Shown here piece by piece: positions 25,872 to 34,692 of a stretch of 64,000 bases of DNA. The translations under genes were made by a program, and so were the position numbers. The stretch lies in NCBI RefSeq assembly GCF_900109945.1, contig NZ_FOBX01000009.1:334087-398086 (forward strand), in the 5' to 3' direction. Within the stretch, counting starts at the first letter, position 1. Every line of letters starts with the position of its first letter. This DNA is from Bradyrhizobium sp. OK095. Its GTDB lineage: Bacteria > Pseudomonadota > Alphaproteobacteria > Rhizobiales > Xanthobacteraceae. The notes beneath the pieces are model-generated. The model made no database searches and was not told the origin of the DNA. It saw only the letters and a list, made by a program, of their open reading frames with translations.

Positions 25872-26020
25872 GGCAAGGTTCTAGACCAGTGTCGTGCGTT
25901 GCGCAAAACCCGGAATGGGCCTCGCGCGGCAGGTCTGCCGCGGCCGGATTGGCCTCGACAGGGCAGGCCGAAGCAACGATGGTGGGCGCTTCGTTTGCCG
26001 ACCAGCCGTCAGGAGCGCCC

Positions 26021-26338
26021 ATGGCCGACCCCGAAACACCCGCCACCACCCCGGGGCCCGTCACGATTTCCAGCTCGAGCTCGGAACGGGCGCCGATCAT
26101 CTATTTCGACGGCGCATCCTGCTTCGGCCACCACAACGGCGCGATCCAGATCGAGCTCGCCGCAAATCTCCTGATGCCGGTCGGCGCCGCCGTCAGGGTC
26201 GACGTGGTCCAGACCGCGCATCTGCGTTGCAGCGTGGCCGCCGCGCTGGCGTTGCGCGAAGCGCTCGACAAGGCGCTCGCGATGTTCAAACAGGGCCAGC
26301 ATCAGCCGGCGGAGGAGATTCCGGCGATGAAGAATTGA
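26021..26338 (+). CDS. Conserved small protein of unknown function
   Basis: A 105-residue acidic protein. A Pro/Ser/Thr-rich N-terminal 25 residues precede a compact domain with YFDGASCFGHHNGAIQIEL, then LLMPVGAAVRVDVVQTAHLR and an Ala/Leu helix. The FDGA...G..NG pattern resembles small domains seen as hypothetical proteins in Bradyrhizobiaceae; I cannot assign a function. AGGAG precedes ATG 26021; an upstream in-frame extension exists without a ribosome site. Monocistronic, head-to-head with the thioesterase. Confidence 0.65.
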   Translation: MADPETPATTPGPVTISSSSSERAPIIYFDGASCFGHHNGAIQIELAANLLMPVGAAVRVDVVQTAHLRCSVAAALALREALDKALAMFKQGQHQPAEEIPAMKN

Positions 26339-26491
26339 AGCGGCTGCACCTCGACACCTGGAAAATGGCCAGTCGCGATCGACTTGGGGCAAGCGCCGGG
26401 ACACCGGCAGCGTGTGACGTTGTCAAGCCACTACCGTGGGCTCCCAGGCTACGTTAGTCTCCGATGGAAGACCCGCGGACTGGAGGCTCTC

Positions 26492-27034
26492 GTGCCGGAT
26501 GAGGAACACAGATCTAGCGCGCCGTTCTGGCTCACATCACCTTTGCTGTTGACCTTGGTCGGTCTGATCGGAACGGGCACCGGCGCAGTCTTGCAAGGCT
26601 TTTGGAATACGAGACTCGAGCGCGAGAAGTTCGAATTCTCGTTGATCGCAAAGGCGTTGGCGGTTCCCAATAAAAACGAGGCCGCGCAAAATCTCAAATT
26701 CCTGGTCGACGCCGGGCTGATCAACCAATTCAACTCAGAAAAAATAGCTAAGCTGGCCGCCAATCCGACAGCGCTCCCGGACTTCCTCGGCCTGTCCGGA
26801 ATCATCCCAGTGCGGCAAGGAAAGATGGTCCTATCGCGTATTGGCACCTATCAAGGTGCAATCGACGACGAGTCGAACGATGCCTATCGCAAAGCGATCA
26901 TCGACTTTCAAACATCGCAGAACATGATTCCCGATGGATTGATCGGGCCCATGACCTTCGAACGAATGAAAAGTGAGTACACGAAGGCAACGGGCACTTG
27001 GCCGCCGGCTGAGACCCCCAAGCCAAAACCATAA
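26492..27034 (+). CDS. Membrane-anchored protein with peptidoglycan-binding-like C-terminus
   Basis: A 180-residue protein: one N-terminal membrane helix (about residues 11-36, FWLTSPLLLTLVGLIGTGTG), a charged helical middle (residues 37-95), then a segment like a PG_binding_1 domain (GTYQGAIDDESNDAYRKAII, then IPDGLIGPMTFERM). A periplasmic murein-contact role is plausible. GTG 26492 follows TGGAGG at 5 bases. Its base composition is visibly more AT-rich than the neighbours and it uses AAA/AAT codons more freely, suggesting recent acquisition. The Pro-rich C-terminus ends just before the convergent amidase gene. Confidence 0.62.
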   Translation: MPDEEHRSSAPFWLTSPLLLTLVGLIGTGTGAVLQGFWNTRLEREKFEFSLIAKALAVPNKNEAAQNLKFLVDAGLINQFNSEKIAKLAANPTALPDFLGLSGIIPVRQGKMVLSRIGTYQGAIDDESNDAYRKAIIDFQTSQNMIPDGLIGPMTFERMKSEYTKATGTWPPAETPKPKP

Positions 27035-27046
27035 GCAGGCTTCCGC

Positions 27047-28522
27047 TCACCCGTTCGTCACATGCACCTTCGGCTTCTTGCCGCCGTTCCACTTGCCGTC
27101 GAGCGCGCGCTCGATCTGGGCGGCGAGTTGCAGCAAGAGTCCGTCATTGGCCTGCTTCCCGATCGCCTGAATGCCGAGCGGCAAGCCGTGATCCTGAGAT
27201 GCCATCGGCATCGAGATCGCGGGCATGCCGCAGAGATTGGCAAGCGGGGTGAAGGCGAAGAAGCGCCAGAGATGGCCGAACCAGTCGAGCACATCAGGAT
27301 TGTCGGAGATGGTGAGGTATTCCCTGGTGCCGACCTTCGGCGTCGGCAACGCCGTGATCGGCGTCAGGATGACGTCCCACTGCTCGAAGAACGCGCCGAA
27401 GCCGCGCGAGGTCGTGTTGAAGACGCCCTGCATCTTGGCCCGCTCCGCGAAAGTCGCATGGCGGCCGGCTTCCCAGATCCGGATGTTCATGGGCTCGATC
27501 AGATCTTCCGGCGGCTTTTCCAGCCCGCGCGCGGCGAGCATGTTGGAGATCACCACCGCGAAATTCGAGATGTAGCACATCGTCTGCGCCTCGAACGCGG
27601 CACGGAAGTCGAGCTCGGGCAGCGCGTAGTCGACGTGATGGCCGAGGCCTTCGAGGAAACGGCCCGTCTTTTCCAGCTCGGCTGCGATCTCGGGCGTCGC
27701 AGTGTAATCGCCCCAGGTGTGCGACAGCGCGATGCGGAGCTTGCCCGGATCGCGCTTGATCATCTCCGAATAGGGCTGCGCCGTGGTCCAGAACGGCATG
27801 AACTCGCCGGGCGCAGGTCCCCTTGCATGATCGACGAAGGCGGCGGTGTCGCGCACCGTGCGCGACTGGCAGCCCTGGATCGAGACGAGGCCGGTGAGGT
27901 CGGACATGTGCGGGGCGAGCGAGAACACGCCGCGCGAGACTTTCAAGCCAATATTGCCGTTGACGCCGGCGGGAATGCGGATCGAGCCGCCGCCGTCGGT
28001 CGCATGCGCGATCGGCACCACGCCGGCGGCAACCATCGCGGCGCTGCCCGCGGACGAGCCGCAGGTGGTGTAGTCGGTATTCCAGGGATTGCGCGTGACG
28101 TAGACGGCCGGATTGTCGGCCGAGCTGCACACGCCGAATTCCGGCGTCGTGGTGCGCCCGATCAAATTGAGGCCGGCCTGGCGGAATTTACCGGTCAGGA
28201 ATGTGTCGGCGCTGGCGCGATTGCCGCGCATCAGCAGCGAGCCCATCTCCTGGAGCCGGCCCTTCATGGTCGGCCCCAGATCCTTCATCAGGAAGGGCAG
28301 GCCCGCGAACGGGCCGGCGAGGTTGGCGCCGTCCTTGGCGGGATCGGCGATCACGTCCTCGAACAGCTCGACCACGCCCGACAGCGCCGGATTGACCTTG
28401 GCGACCGCAGCTGCGGCCTGGCGGGCCAGTTCCTTCGCCGTCAGCTCGCCCTTGCGGACGCGTGCCGCGAGGCCAACGCCATCGTGCTGCGCCCATTCAT
28501 TCCAGGTCATCGGCAAAGTCAT
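27047..28522 (-). CDS. Amidase signature family hydrolase
   Basis: A 491-residue amidase. The Ser-cisSer-Lys triad is present: K80 (LPFLMKD), cis-Ser about S156 (TTCGSSAGSAA) and nucleophile about S180 (DGGGSIRIPAG). Length and order fit the group that includes 6-aminohexanoate-dimer hydrolase, AtzE/AtzF relatives and aryl-acylamidases; the substrate is not readable. It lies 109 bases downstream of a cyanuric acid hydrolase on the same strand, so it may act on a product of that pathway, such as biuret or a carboxybiuret-type amide. That link is inference from position. No signal peptide. Confidence 0.85.
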   Translation of the reverse strand: MTLPMTWNEWAQHDGVGLAARVRKGELTAKELARQAAAAVAKVNPALSGVVELFEDVIADPAKDGANLAGPFAGLPFLMKDLGPTMKGRLQEMGSLLMRGNRASADTFLTGKFRQAGLNLIGRTTTPEFGVCSSADNPAVYVTRNPWNTDYTTCGSSAGSAAMVAAGVVPIAHATDGGGSIRIPAGVNGNIGLKVSRGVFSLAPHMSDLTGLVSIQGCQSRTVRDTAAFVDHARGPAPGEFMPFWTTAQPYSEMIKRDPGKLRIALSHTWGDYTATPEIAAELEKTGRFLEGLGHHVDYALPELDFRAAFEAQTMCYISNFAVVISNMLAARGLEKPPEDLIEPMNIRIWEAGRHATFAERAKMQGVFNTTSRGFGAFFEQWDVILTPITALPTPKVGTREYLTISDNPDVLDWFGHLWRFFAFTPLANLCGMPAISMPMASQDHGLPLGIQAIGKQANDGLLLQLAAQIERALDGKWNGGKKPKVHVTNG

Positions 28523-28631
28523 GAAATCAAGATCCCCTCAGGTGCGGCGCCACCTTTTTCGCAAGGGCCCGCGTTTATCAACTGAGCCGGCGCGAGGGGC
28601 AGGGTTGCGCCGGGCGGAGAGGTCGGCGTCA

Positions 28632-29753
28632 TTAAGGCAGCCGCGCGATCACCGCGACCGGACCGCCGCCGGCCGGTCCCTGATGCTCGGCGCCGCCGGA
28701 CACGTAAACCGCGCCGGTGCCGGCAAGGCCCGCGATCAGGCCGCCGACGGCTGCGCGGGCGTGGCGGGTCGAGCTGATGTCGGTATCTTCCAGCATGGTG
28801 TGGCGGAGGCCGCGCACGGTGCCGTCAGGCGAGGCCTCGGCCTTGGCGAAGATGTTGACGAGCTCGCGGCCTGTGGCGGCTTGCGGCGCGGTGCCAAGAC
28901 CCGCATCAAGCCCGACGCTCTTAAGCGCCGACACCACCGCCGGGGCATCGATCGCATCGCGCATCACGGCATGCCCGATCTCGAACGCGCTCGCCGACGA
29001 CACCGAGTTGCCGAGCACGATGACGACGTTATGCATCAGCTCGATCCCCGACGAGGTCGAGGCGACGTTCGAGAACAGGTCGTAGCGCCGCAGCACGTCG
29101 TCGTCGCGGACATCGGGCGCGATCTCGCCGAGCGCGACGCCAACGCCGAGCGCGGAAGCGCCGCGCGAATAGGCCATCGAGCTATAGGCGCTCGTCGTCA
29201 CCGTCTTGTTGCCGCGCGCAGCGGCCGCCTCGACGCGCTCGCTGGTGAGCAGCGGGCACTTGATCTGGACGAAATGGACATCGGTGGCATCATTGATGCC
29301 GGCATCCGCCATCGCGGCCTTCACCGCCTTGGCCGTCTCGGTGATCTGTGCGGACCGGCCGATCTCTTCAGGCAGGAAATCGCGCGTATGTGCCATACCG
29401 ATGCTCAGCCGCTTGCCGGACAGGCCTGCCGGCCGTGCTTCTACGTCCTGGCGCGTGAACACCGTGATGTGCGGGCTGAGCACGCCCTCGGTGCCACCGG
29501 ACATCACAAAGGCGATGCGCTGCTCGACCTCATGCGCCGTCAGGCCGAGCTGCGGCGCCAGCGCCGTGCACAGCGCCGCGACGGCATACTCCCGGGTAAA
29601 ATCGTTGACGCCGCCATTGCCCTCGGTCTTGCCGAGAATGGCGAGGATTGATTGGGGATCGATGGCGCCGGAGCCGATCATGGCCATCAGGCCGGAAACG
29701 TCGCCGGGACCCCTGGTGGCGACCTTGAAGACGCCGACCGAAGTGGTGCGCAT
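28632..29753 (-). CDS. Cyanuric acid amidohydrolase (AtzD/barbiturase family)
   Basis: A 373-residue ring-opening hydrolase converting cyanuric acid to carboxybiuret, which decarboxylates to biuret. The family has three similar domains, each giving a Ser-Lys pair, and all three are visible: K42 (GKTEGNG) with S85 (VMSGGTEG), K165 (IKCPLL) with S234/S235 (STSSGIEL), and K304 (IFAKAEAS) with S352 (SGGAEHQGPAGGG). K42 and S85 coincide with AtzD numbering. Barbiturase is the main alternative; the reading of the specificity position is not certain from sequence alone. Enzymes of this type are known from Bradyrhizobium. It precedes an amidase gene on the same strand. Confidence 0.87.
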   Translation of the reverse strand: MRTTSVGVFKVATRGPGDVSGLMAMIGSGAIDPQSILAILGKTEGNGGVNDFTREYAVAALCTALAPQLGLTAHEVEQRIAFVMSGGTEGVLSPHITVFTRQDVEARPAGLSGKRLSIGMAHTRDFLPEEIGRSAQITETAKAVKAAMADAGINDATDVHFVQIKCPLLTSERVEAAAARGNKTVTTSAYSSMAYSRGASALGVGVALGEIAPDVRDDDVLRRYDLFSNVASTSSGIELMHNVVIVLGNSVSSASAFEIGHAVMRDAIDAPAVVSALKSVGLDAGLGTAPQAATGRELVNIFAKAEASPDGTVRGLRHTMLEDTDISSTRHARAAVGGLIAGLAGTGAVYVSGGAEHQGPAGGGPVAVIARLP

Positions 29754-29819
29754 TGGTAGTCCTCAGTTCGGTGGTCCGGCGGGTCAACCAGCCGTGGAAC
29801 CGGGGTGGGTGTCAAGCCC

Positions 29820-29905
29820 GTAGCCCGGATGGAGCGCAGCGTAATCCGGGGCCGGTATTGCTTGTGGCAAGAACCCCGGATTGCGCTACGCTCCATCCGG
29901 GCTAC
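29820..29905. repeat. Palindromic intergenic repeat
   Basis: GTAGCCCGGATGGAGCGCAG at the left end and CTACGCTCCATCCGGGCTAC at the right end are inverted copies of each other around a loop of about 25 bases. The sequence belongs to a repeat type common in alphaproteobacterial intergenic DNA. It lies in the leader region of the cyanuric acid hydrolase gene. Confidence 0.8.
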
Positions 29906-30266
29906 AAGACCTTGCGTTGCCCGTCGGGCAAAACACCCGATCCACAGGTCAATCTGCTCGCACAAAAATATTCCACTTTACCGAAATTCGGCTTTGGCGT
30001 ATTTGTGCTGCACCTCACCCCCTGGTCAGAGGGGCGTATCGCGATCGTCACGAACGCGGGGTGAGCCGTGGTGGACGTTGGCGACACCGGCGCGAAGGGT
30101 TTTGCAGGGCGGGCAACCGTGAGCGAAAGACCTCGCGCATACGACCGGTGTGATCGGCGTACGGTAAAACCGTGTCGTCCTGACGCCCGGGGTCTGTGCG
30201 TCAAGTCTTGCGGTGATGTGGCGGCCCGACCGGGCACGCGCGTCAGTTATCGGCAAGGCGACGGGG

Positions 30267-30503
30267 GCAATAGTGCATCGCTCCCCGGGGAGAGCTCGGC
30301 ATAAGCCGTAAAACCACTGCGCAGGGAAGGCCGGATGTTAGGCTTCACCTGTATGCCGCTGTGCAGCTTCTTGTTGCCATTTTCGCACAGTGGACCGTGG
30401 GTGCCCGGCCGGCACCCGGTCTTCCCTGCGCCCTCTGACAGAGGAGGGTGACGTGACCAGGCAAAGCTCGGGCAAAGCAAGCCGCGAGGACGCGAAGGCG
30501 TGT
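30267..30503. repeat. Dispersed structured repeat, copy 2
   Basis: Second copy of the repeat at 265-497. The inverted arms are GCGCAGGGAAGGCC (30319-30332) and GGTCTTCCCTGCGC (30418-30431), identical to copy 1. The loop differs in sequence and length and adds a small palindrome, GTGCCCGGCCGGCAC. The flanking blocks CTCGGCATAAGCCGT and AAGCTCGGGCAAAGCA are conserved. Weak similarity continues upstream to about 30160 (GTACGG.AAAACCGTGT). Confidence 0.65.
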
Positions 30504-30555
30504 CTGCGCATCCTACAAGTGCATGTCAGAAAAATGCGATGTCGCCTCATACTCC

Positions 30556-30583
30556 GTCATTGCTTCGCTGCGCTCGCAATGAC
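30556..30583. repeat. Short palindrome of the GTCATTGCGAG type
   Basis: GTCATTGC and its partner GCAATGAC (with CTCG before it) form a compact hairpin. The same termini bound the longer elements at 47231-47315 and 52449-52527, so this looks like a shortened copy. Confidence 0.65.
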
Positions 30584-30612
30584 GAGGAGGAGAGCGCGCG
30601 CGATACGCGCCG

Positions 30613-30750
30613 CTCTCGTGCCCCGGACGCGGCGCATCACGAAGTGGTGCGCCGCAGAGCCGGGGCCCATGTCGCGGCATCCTACCATGCCGCATGGGTC
30701 CCGGCTCTGCGCAGCAGCGTTGCACGCTGCAGCGCGTCCGGGACACGAGA
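30613..30750. repeat. Nested palindromic repeat
   Basis: Outer arms CTCTCGTGCCCCGGACGC and GCGTCCGGGACACGAG enclose a second inverted pair, GCAGAGCCGGGGCCCATG and CATGGGTCCCGGCTCTGC, so two hairpins can nest. It ends about 175 bases ahead of the tex start. Confidence 0.7.
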
Positions 30751-30927
30751 GTAGGGCCACCGCCGCGGCAAAATCGACGATTGTGGCGAGAACGCATCGG
30801 TTCAACAAAAAATCCTCTGTCGACGGTTGCGCGCCGCACCTTGATGAATCAACCTTGGTTGGTCCATAAGCGGCGTCCCGCAGCCGGTGGTTCGCCCCCG
30901 CGTCGCGTATCTGGAGGGAATTCTCGC

Positions 30928-33264
30928 GTGGCAAATATCAACCAGAAAATTGCGCAGGAGCTTGGGGTACGGACGGAGCAGGTCGAGGCGACGGTGACGC
31001 TGCTCGACGGCGGCGCCACGGTGCCCTTCATCGCCCGCTACCGCAAGGAAGCGACCGGTGCGCTCGACGACGCGCAATTGCGCACCCTGGAGGAGCGCCT
31101 AGGCTATTTGCGCGAGCTCGAAGACCGCCGCAAGGCCATCCTCGAATCGGTCCGCGAGCAAGGCAAGCTCGATGCCGCGCTGGAAGCCTCCATTCTCGCC
31201 GCCGACAGCAAGGCGCGTCTCGAAGACATCTACCTCCCGTTCAAGCCGAAGCGCCGCACCAAGGCCGAGATCGCCAAGGAAGCCGGCCTCGAGCCGCTCG
31301 CCAATCAGCTGATGGCGGAGTCCGGCAACGATCCGAAAATCGTGGCCGATGCCTTCGTCAACGCCGAGAAGGGCGTTGCGGACGCTGCGGCCGCGCTCGA
31401 TGGTGCCCGCGCCATCCTGGTCGAACGTTTCGATGAGGATGCCGACCTGATCGGTGCGCTTCGCGAGGAGATGTGGACCAACGCGCGTATGGCCTCCAAG
31501 GTGCGCGAGGGCAAGAAGACCGAGGGCGAAAAGTTCGCCGATTATTTTGAGTTCTCCGAGCCGCTGACCAAGCTGCCGTCGCACCGCATCCTCGCGATGT
31601 TCCGCGGCGAGAAGGAGGAGATCCTCGACCTGCAAATGCAGGCCGAAGCCGAGGCGCCGCCGCCGGGCGTGCCGGGCGCCTATGAGCTGAAGATCATGAA
31701 GCGGTTCGGCATTGCCGACCTCAAGCGCGCCGGCGACCGCTGGCTGATCGATACCGTGCGCTGGGCCTGGCGCACAAAAATCCAGGTGCATCTCAACATC
31801 GATTTGCGCATGCGTCTCTGGAATGCGGCCGAGACCGAGGCCGTGCGCGTGTTCGCCTCCAATTTGCGTGACCTGCTGCTGGCCGCGCCTGCCGGCACCC
31901 GCGTCACCATGGGGCTCGATCCCGGCTTCCGCACCGGCGTCAAGGTTGCCGTCACCGACGCGACCGGCAAGGTGGTCGATACCGCCGTGATCTATCCGCA
32001 CGAGCCGCAGCGGCAGTGGAACGAGGCGCTGGCGATCCTCGGCAAGCTTGCGCTGAAACATCGCGTCGAGCTGATCGCGATCGGCAACGGCACCGCCTCG
32101 CGCGAGACCGACAAGCTCGCCGGCGATCTCGTCAAGGGGCTGGCAGAGTTGAAGATGACCAAGATCGTGGTGTCGGAAGCCGGCGCGTCGGTCTATTCGG
32201 CCTCGGCCTTCGCCTCGGAGGAATTGCCCGGCCTCGACGTCACCCTGCGCGGCGCGGTGTCGATCGGCCGCCGTCTCCAGGATCCGCTTGCCGAGCTCGT
32301 CAAGATCGAGCCCAAGGCGATCGGCGTCGGCCAGTATCAGCACGACCTCGGTCAGGCCAAGCTCGCCAAGTCGCTGGATGCCGTGGTCGAAGATTGCGTG
32401 AACGCGGTGGGTGTCGACGTCAACACCGCGTCGGCACCGCTTCTTGCCCGCGTGTCGGGCGTCGGCTCCGGCCTCGCGCAGAGCATCGTCGCGCATCGCG
32501 ACGCCAACGGCCCGTTCAAGTCGCGCAAGGCGCTCAAGGAGGTGCCGCGGCTCGGGCCGAAAGCGTTCGAGCAGTGCGCCGGCTTCCTGCGCATCCTCGG
32601 CGGCGAGGACCCGCTGGATGCCTCCGGCGTGCATCCGGAAGCCTATCCGGTGGTGCGGCGGATTCTCGCGGCCACCAAGAGCGACATCAAGGCGCTGATC
32701 GGCAGCAGCGAGATCGTGCGCACGCTGAAGCCGAAGGATTTCGTCGACGAGACGTTTGGGTTGCCGACCGTCACCGACATTCTGCGTGAGCTCGAGAAGC
32801 CCGGCCGCGACCCGCGTCCGGCGTTCAAGGCTGCGGTGTTCATGGACGGCGTCGAGGAGATCAAGCATCTCAAGAAGGGCATGATCCTCGAGGGCACCGT
32901 GACCAACGTTGCCGCCTTCGGCGCCTTCGTCGACATCGGCGTGCACCAGGACGGCCTCGTTCACATCTCCGCGATGTCCAAGACCTACATCAAGGATCCG
33001 CGCGAGGTGGTGAAGCCCGGCGACATCGTCAAGGTCAAGGTGCTGGACTTCGAGGTCGCCCGCAAGCGCATCTCGTTGACCCTGCGCCTCGACGACGAGG
33101 TCGGTGACAAGAAGGATGCCCCCGGCATGCAGCGCGACAACAGCTCGCGAAATCCCTCCCGCATGACTTCTTCCGCGCCGCGCAAGCAGGAATCCTCCGG
33201 CGGCGGCGCCCTCGCCGAAGCCTTGCGCCGCGCCGCCGAAAAGAACGGCGGCAAGCGCGCTTAA
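30928..33264 (+). CDS. tex: Tex-family RNA-binding transcription accessory protein
   Basis: A 778-residue cytoplasmic protein. Order: helical Tex N-terminal domain (about 1-230, with TVPFIARYRKEATGALDD near the start), YqgF/RNase H-like domain from about 330 (GLDPGFRTGVKVAV), helix-hairpin-helix repeats near 495-560 (LARVSGVGSGLAQSI), and an S1 RNA-binding domain near 645-720 (GMILEGTVTNVAAFGAFVDI). A low-complexity Ser/Gly/basic tail follows. Tex proteins bind nucleic acid and act with RNA polymerase in transcription. GTG 30928 follows GGAGGGA, preferred to upstream starts in repeat sequence. Monocistronic. Confidence 0.93.
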   Translation: MANINQKIAQELGVRTEQVEATVTLLDGGATVPFIARYRKEATGALDDAQLRTLEERLGYLRELEDRRKAILESVREQGKLDAALEASILAADSKARLEDIYLPFKPKRRTKAEIAKEAGLEPLANQLMAESGNDPKIVADAFVNAEKGVADAAAALDGARAILVERFDEDADLIGALREEMWTNARMASKVREGKKTEGEKFADYFEFSEPLTKLPSHRILAMFRGEKEEILDLQMQAEAEAPPPGVPGAYELKIMKRFGIADLKRAGDRWLIDTVRWAWRTKIQVHLNIDLRMRLWNAAETEAVRVFASNLRDLLLAAPAGTRVTMGLDPGFRTGVKVAVTDATGKVVDTAVIYPHEPQRQWNEALAILGKLALKHRVELIAIGNGTASRETDKLAGDLVKGLAELKMTKIVVSEAGASVYSASAFASEELPGLDVTLRGAVSIGRRLQDPLAELVKIEPKAIGVGQYQHDLGQAKLAKSLDAVVEDCVNAVGVDVNTASAPLLARVSGVGSGLAQSIVAHRDANGPFKSRKALKEVPRLGPKAFEQCAGFLRILGGEDPLDASGVHPEAYPVVRRILAATKSDIKALIGSSEIVRTLKPKDFVDETFGLPTVTDILRELEKPGRDPRPAFKAAVFMDGVEEIKHLKKGMILEGTVTNVAAFGAFVDIGVHQDGLVHISAMSKTYIKDPREVVKPGDIVKVKVLDFEVARKRISLTLRLDDEVGDKKDAPGMQRDNSSRNPSRMTSSAPRKQESSGGGALAEALRRAAEKNGGKRA

Positions 33265-33291
33265 GGCGCGCGCGGTCTTAACCTCTCCCCG

Positions 33292-33318
33292 TAAGAACGG
33301 GGCGAGGGAGCGAGAGAG
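33292..33318. repeat. Hairpin repeat after tex
   Basis: CTCTCCCCGTAAGAACGGGGCGAG folds into a strong stem. The same CTCTCCCCGTAAGAACGGGG occurs at 51710-51729 within a larger element. It lies 27 bases after the tex stop and could stabilise or end that transcript, though no T-run follows. Confidence 0.6.
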
Positions 33319-33443
33319 CGTTGCCTCCCTAACACCGGCGTCAGAATCTGGCGCATTTGTAAGTTGAAGGAACACGCCCGTTCTCCTCATCTGATCTTCC
33401 TCGTGCGGCGCGGAGACCGCCGCACTGCAAGGAGGATGCTTCG

Positions 33444-33899
33444 ATGAACAACAGGCTTCTCAAAGGCCTCACCGCGGCGGCGATCGCAGCGATGATGGCG
33501 GTCGCTTCACCGGTGCTCGCCCGTGGCGGCGGTGGAGGCGGTGGCGGTCATGGCGGCGGCTTCGGTGGCGGTGGTCACGGCGGCTTCGGCGGCGGCGGGC
33601 ATTTTGGTGGCGGAATGCATGCTGGCGGCTTTGGCGGTATGCGGGCCGGCGGCATGGGTGGTGCACGTTTCGGCGGTCCCGCCTTCGGCGGCGCACGTTT
33701 CGCGCATGCGGCGATCGGGCCGCGCTTCGCCGGCGCGGGCTGGCACGGCCACCACGGCTTCTTCCGTCACAATCACTTCCGCCGTTTCGCCGTCTTCGGC
33801 TCGCCCTATTACTACGCCGGCTACAACGATGGTTGCTGGCGCAGGAGCTTGACGCCCTATGGATGGCAATGGGTCAATGTGTGCGGAGACTATTGGTAG
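33444..33899 (+). CDS. Secreted Gly/His-rich protein
   Basis: A 151-residue protein with a signal peptide (residues 1-27, cleavage after VLA-RG). A glycine-rich segment with interspersed His and Phe follows (about 28-90, repeated GGGGHGG/FGG units), then a His/Phe/Tyr-rich region and a C-terminal domain YYYAGYNDGCWRR...YGWQWVNVCGDYW holding two cysteines that could form a disulfide. Such proteins are common and poorly studied in Bradyrhizobium; function unknown. A very strong ribosome site, AAGGAGGA, precedes ATG 33444, suggesting high expression. Confidence 0.78.
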   Translation: MNNRLLKGLTAAAIAAMMAVASPVLARGGGGGGGGHGGGFGGGGHGGFGGGGHFGGGMHAGGFGGMRAGGMGGARFGGPAFGGARFAHAAIGPRFAGAGWHGHHGFFRHNHFRRFAVFGSPYYYAGYNDGCWRRSLTPYGWQWVNVCGDYW

Positions 33900-33999
33900 T
33901 CGCATCGCCGTACCGCACCATTGTCGCGATCGCCATTGGGCTGTTCCGCCTTGCCCCGGAACGGGATAGTCTGATGGCGATCGTCGCGCGGAGTTTTGC

Positions 34000-34692
34000 A
34001 TGACCGGAGGTCACCGCCGCATCCTGGTCGTCGAGGACGATCCGGAAACCGCAGGCCAGCTCGTCGAGGAGTTGACGACCTCTGGCTATGACGTCGATCT
34101 CGCCGCCACGGGCCGCGAAGCCCTCAGCCACGGCGCCGCGCGCGACTATGCCGTGATCACCATCGACCGCATGCTGCCCGACATCGACGGCATCACCGTG
34201 ATGCGGCAATTGCGCGACGACGGTGTCGCCGCGCCGTTCCTGATCATCTCCGCGCTCGGCGAGGTCGATGACCGCGTCCGGGGCTTGCGCGCTGGCGGCG
34301 ACGATTATCTCGTCAAGCCGTTCTCCTTCGTCGAGCTGCTTGCGCGTCTTGAAGCATTGGGCCGCCGCAGCGAAACCGTGGCCAAGGAGACGGTGCTGCG
34401 GATCGGCGACCTCGCCGTCGACCTGATAGAACGCAGCGCCAGTCGCCGCGGCCGCAAGATTCCATTGCTGCCGCGCGAATTCCAGCTGCTCGAATATCTC
34501 GTCCGCAACGCGGGCCGCGTCGTCTCCCGCGCGATGCTGCTCCAGCATGTCTGGGACCTGCATTTCGATCCCTCCACCAACATCATCGACGTCTATGTCG
34601 GCCGCGTCCGCCGCAAGGTCGACGATGCCCAGGCCTATCCCTTGATCCATACCATTCGCGGCATCGGATATTGTCTCCGTGCTCCTGGCTAA
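34000..34692 (+). CDS. OmpR-family response regulator
   Basis: A 230-residue two-component regulator. The receiver domain has the acidic pair EDD (12-14), phospho-acceptor D56 (ITIDRMLP) and K106 (DYLVKPF). The C-terminal winged helix is the OmpR/PhoB type (LLPREFQLLEYLVRNAGRVV, then VRRKVDD). Its 3' end overlaps the histidine kinase gene by 14 bases, so the two are coupled. The paired kinase has almost no periplasmic sensor, and the stimulus is unknown. Confidence 0.93.
   Translation: MTGGHRRILVVEDDPETAGQLVEELTTSGYDVDLAATGREALSHGAARDYAVITIDRMLPDIDGITVMRQLRDDGVAAPFLIISALGEVDDRVRGLRAGGDDYLVKPFSFVELLARLEALGRRSETVAKETVLRIGDLAVDLIERSASRRGRKIPLLPREFQLLEYLVRNAGRVVSRAMLLQHVWDLHFDPSTNIIDVYVGRVRRKVDDAQAYPLIHTIRGIGYCLRAPG

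Larger units (their letters stand above)
29754..30927. other. Repeat-rich gene-free region ahead of tex
   Basis: Almost 1.2 kb without a credible gene between the divergent cyanuric acid hydrolase and tex genes. It holds at least four repeats, listed separately (29820, 30267, 30556, 30613). Open frames here translate into the Arg/Pro-rich sequence typical of such repeats. The tex ribosome site GGAGGGA is at 30913-30919. Confidence 0.7.

Noticed and set aside
31099..33390. Long minus-strand frame opposite tex
   Set aside because: Antisense shadow of a high-GC gene; no motifs.
33520..33660. GGC/GGT-rich repeats considered as a CRISPR or DNA repeat
   Set aside because: They lie in frame within the Gly/His-rich secreted protein and code for its Gly tract; spacing is irregular and there are no spacers.
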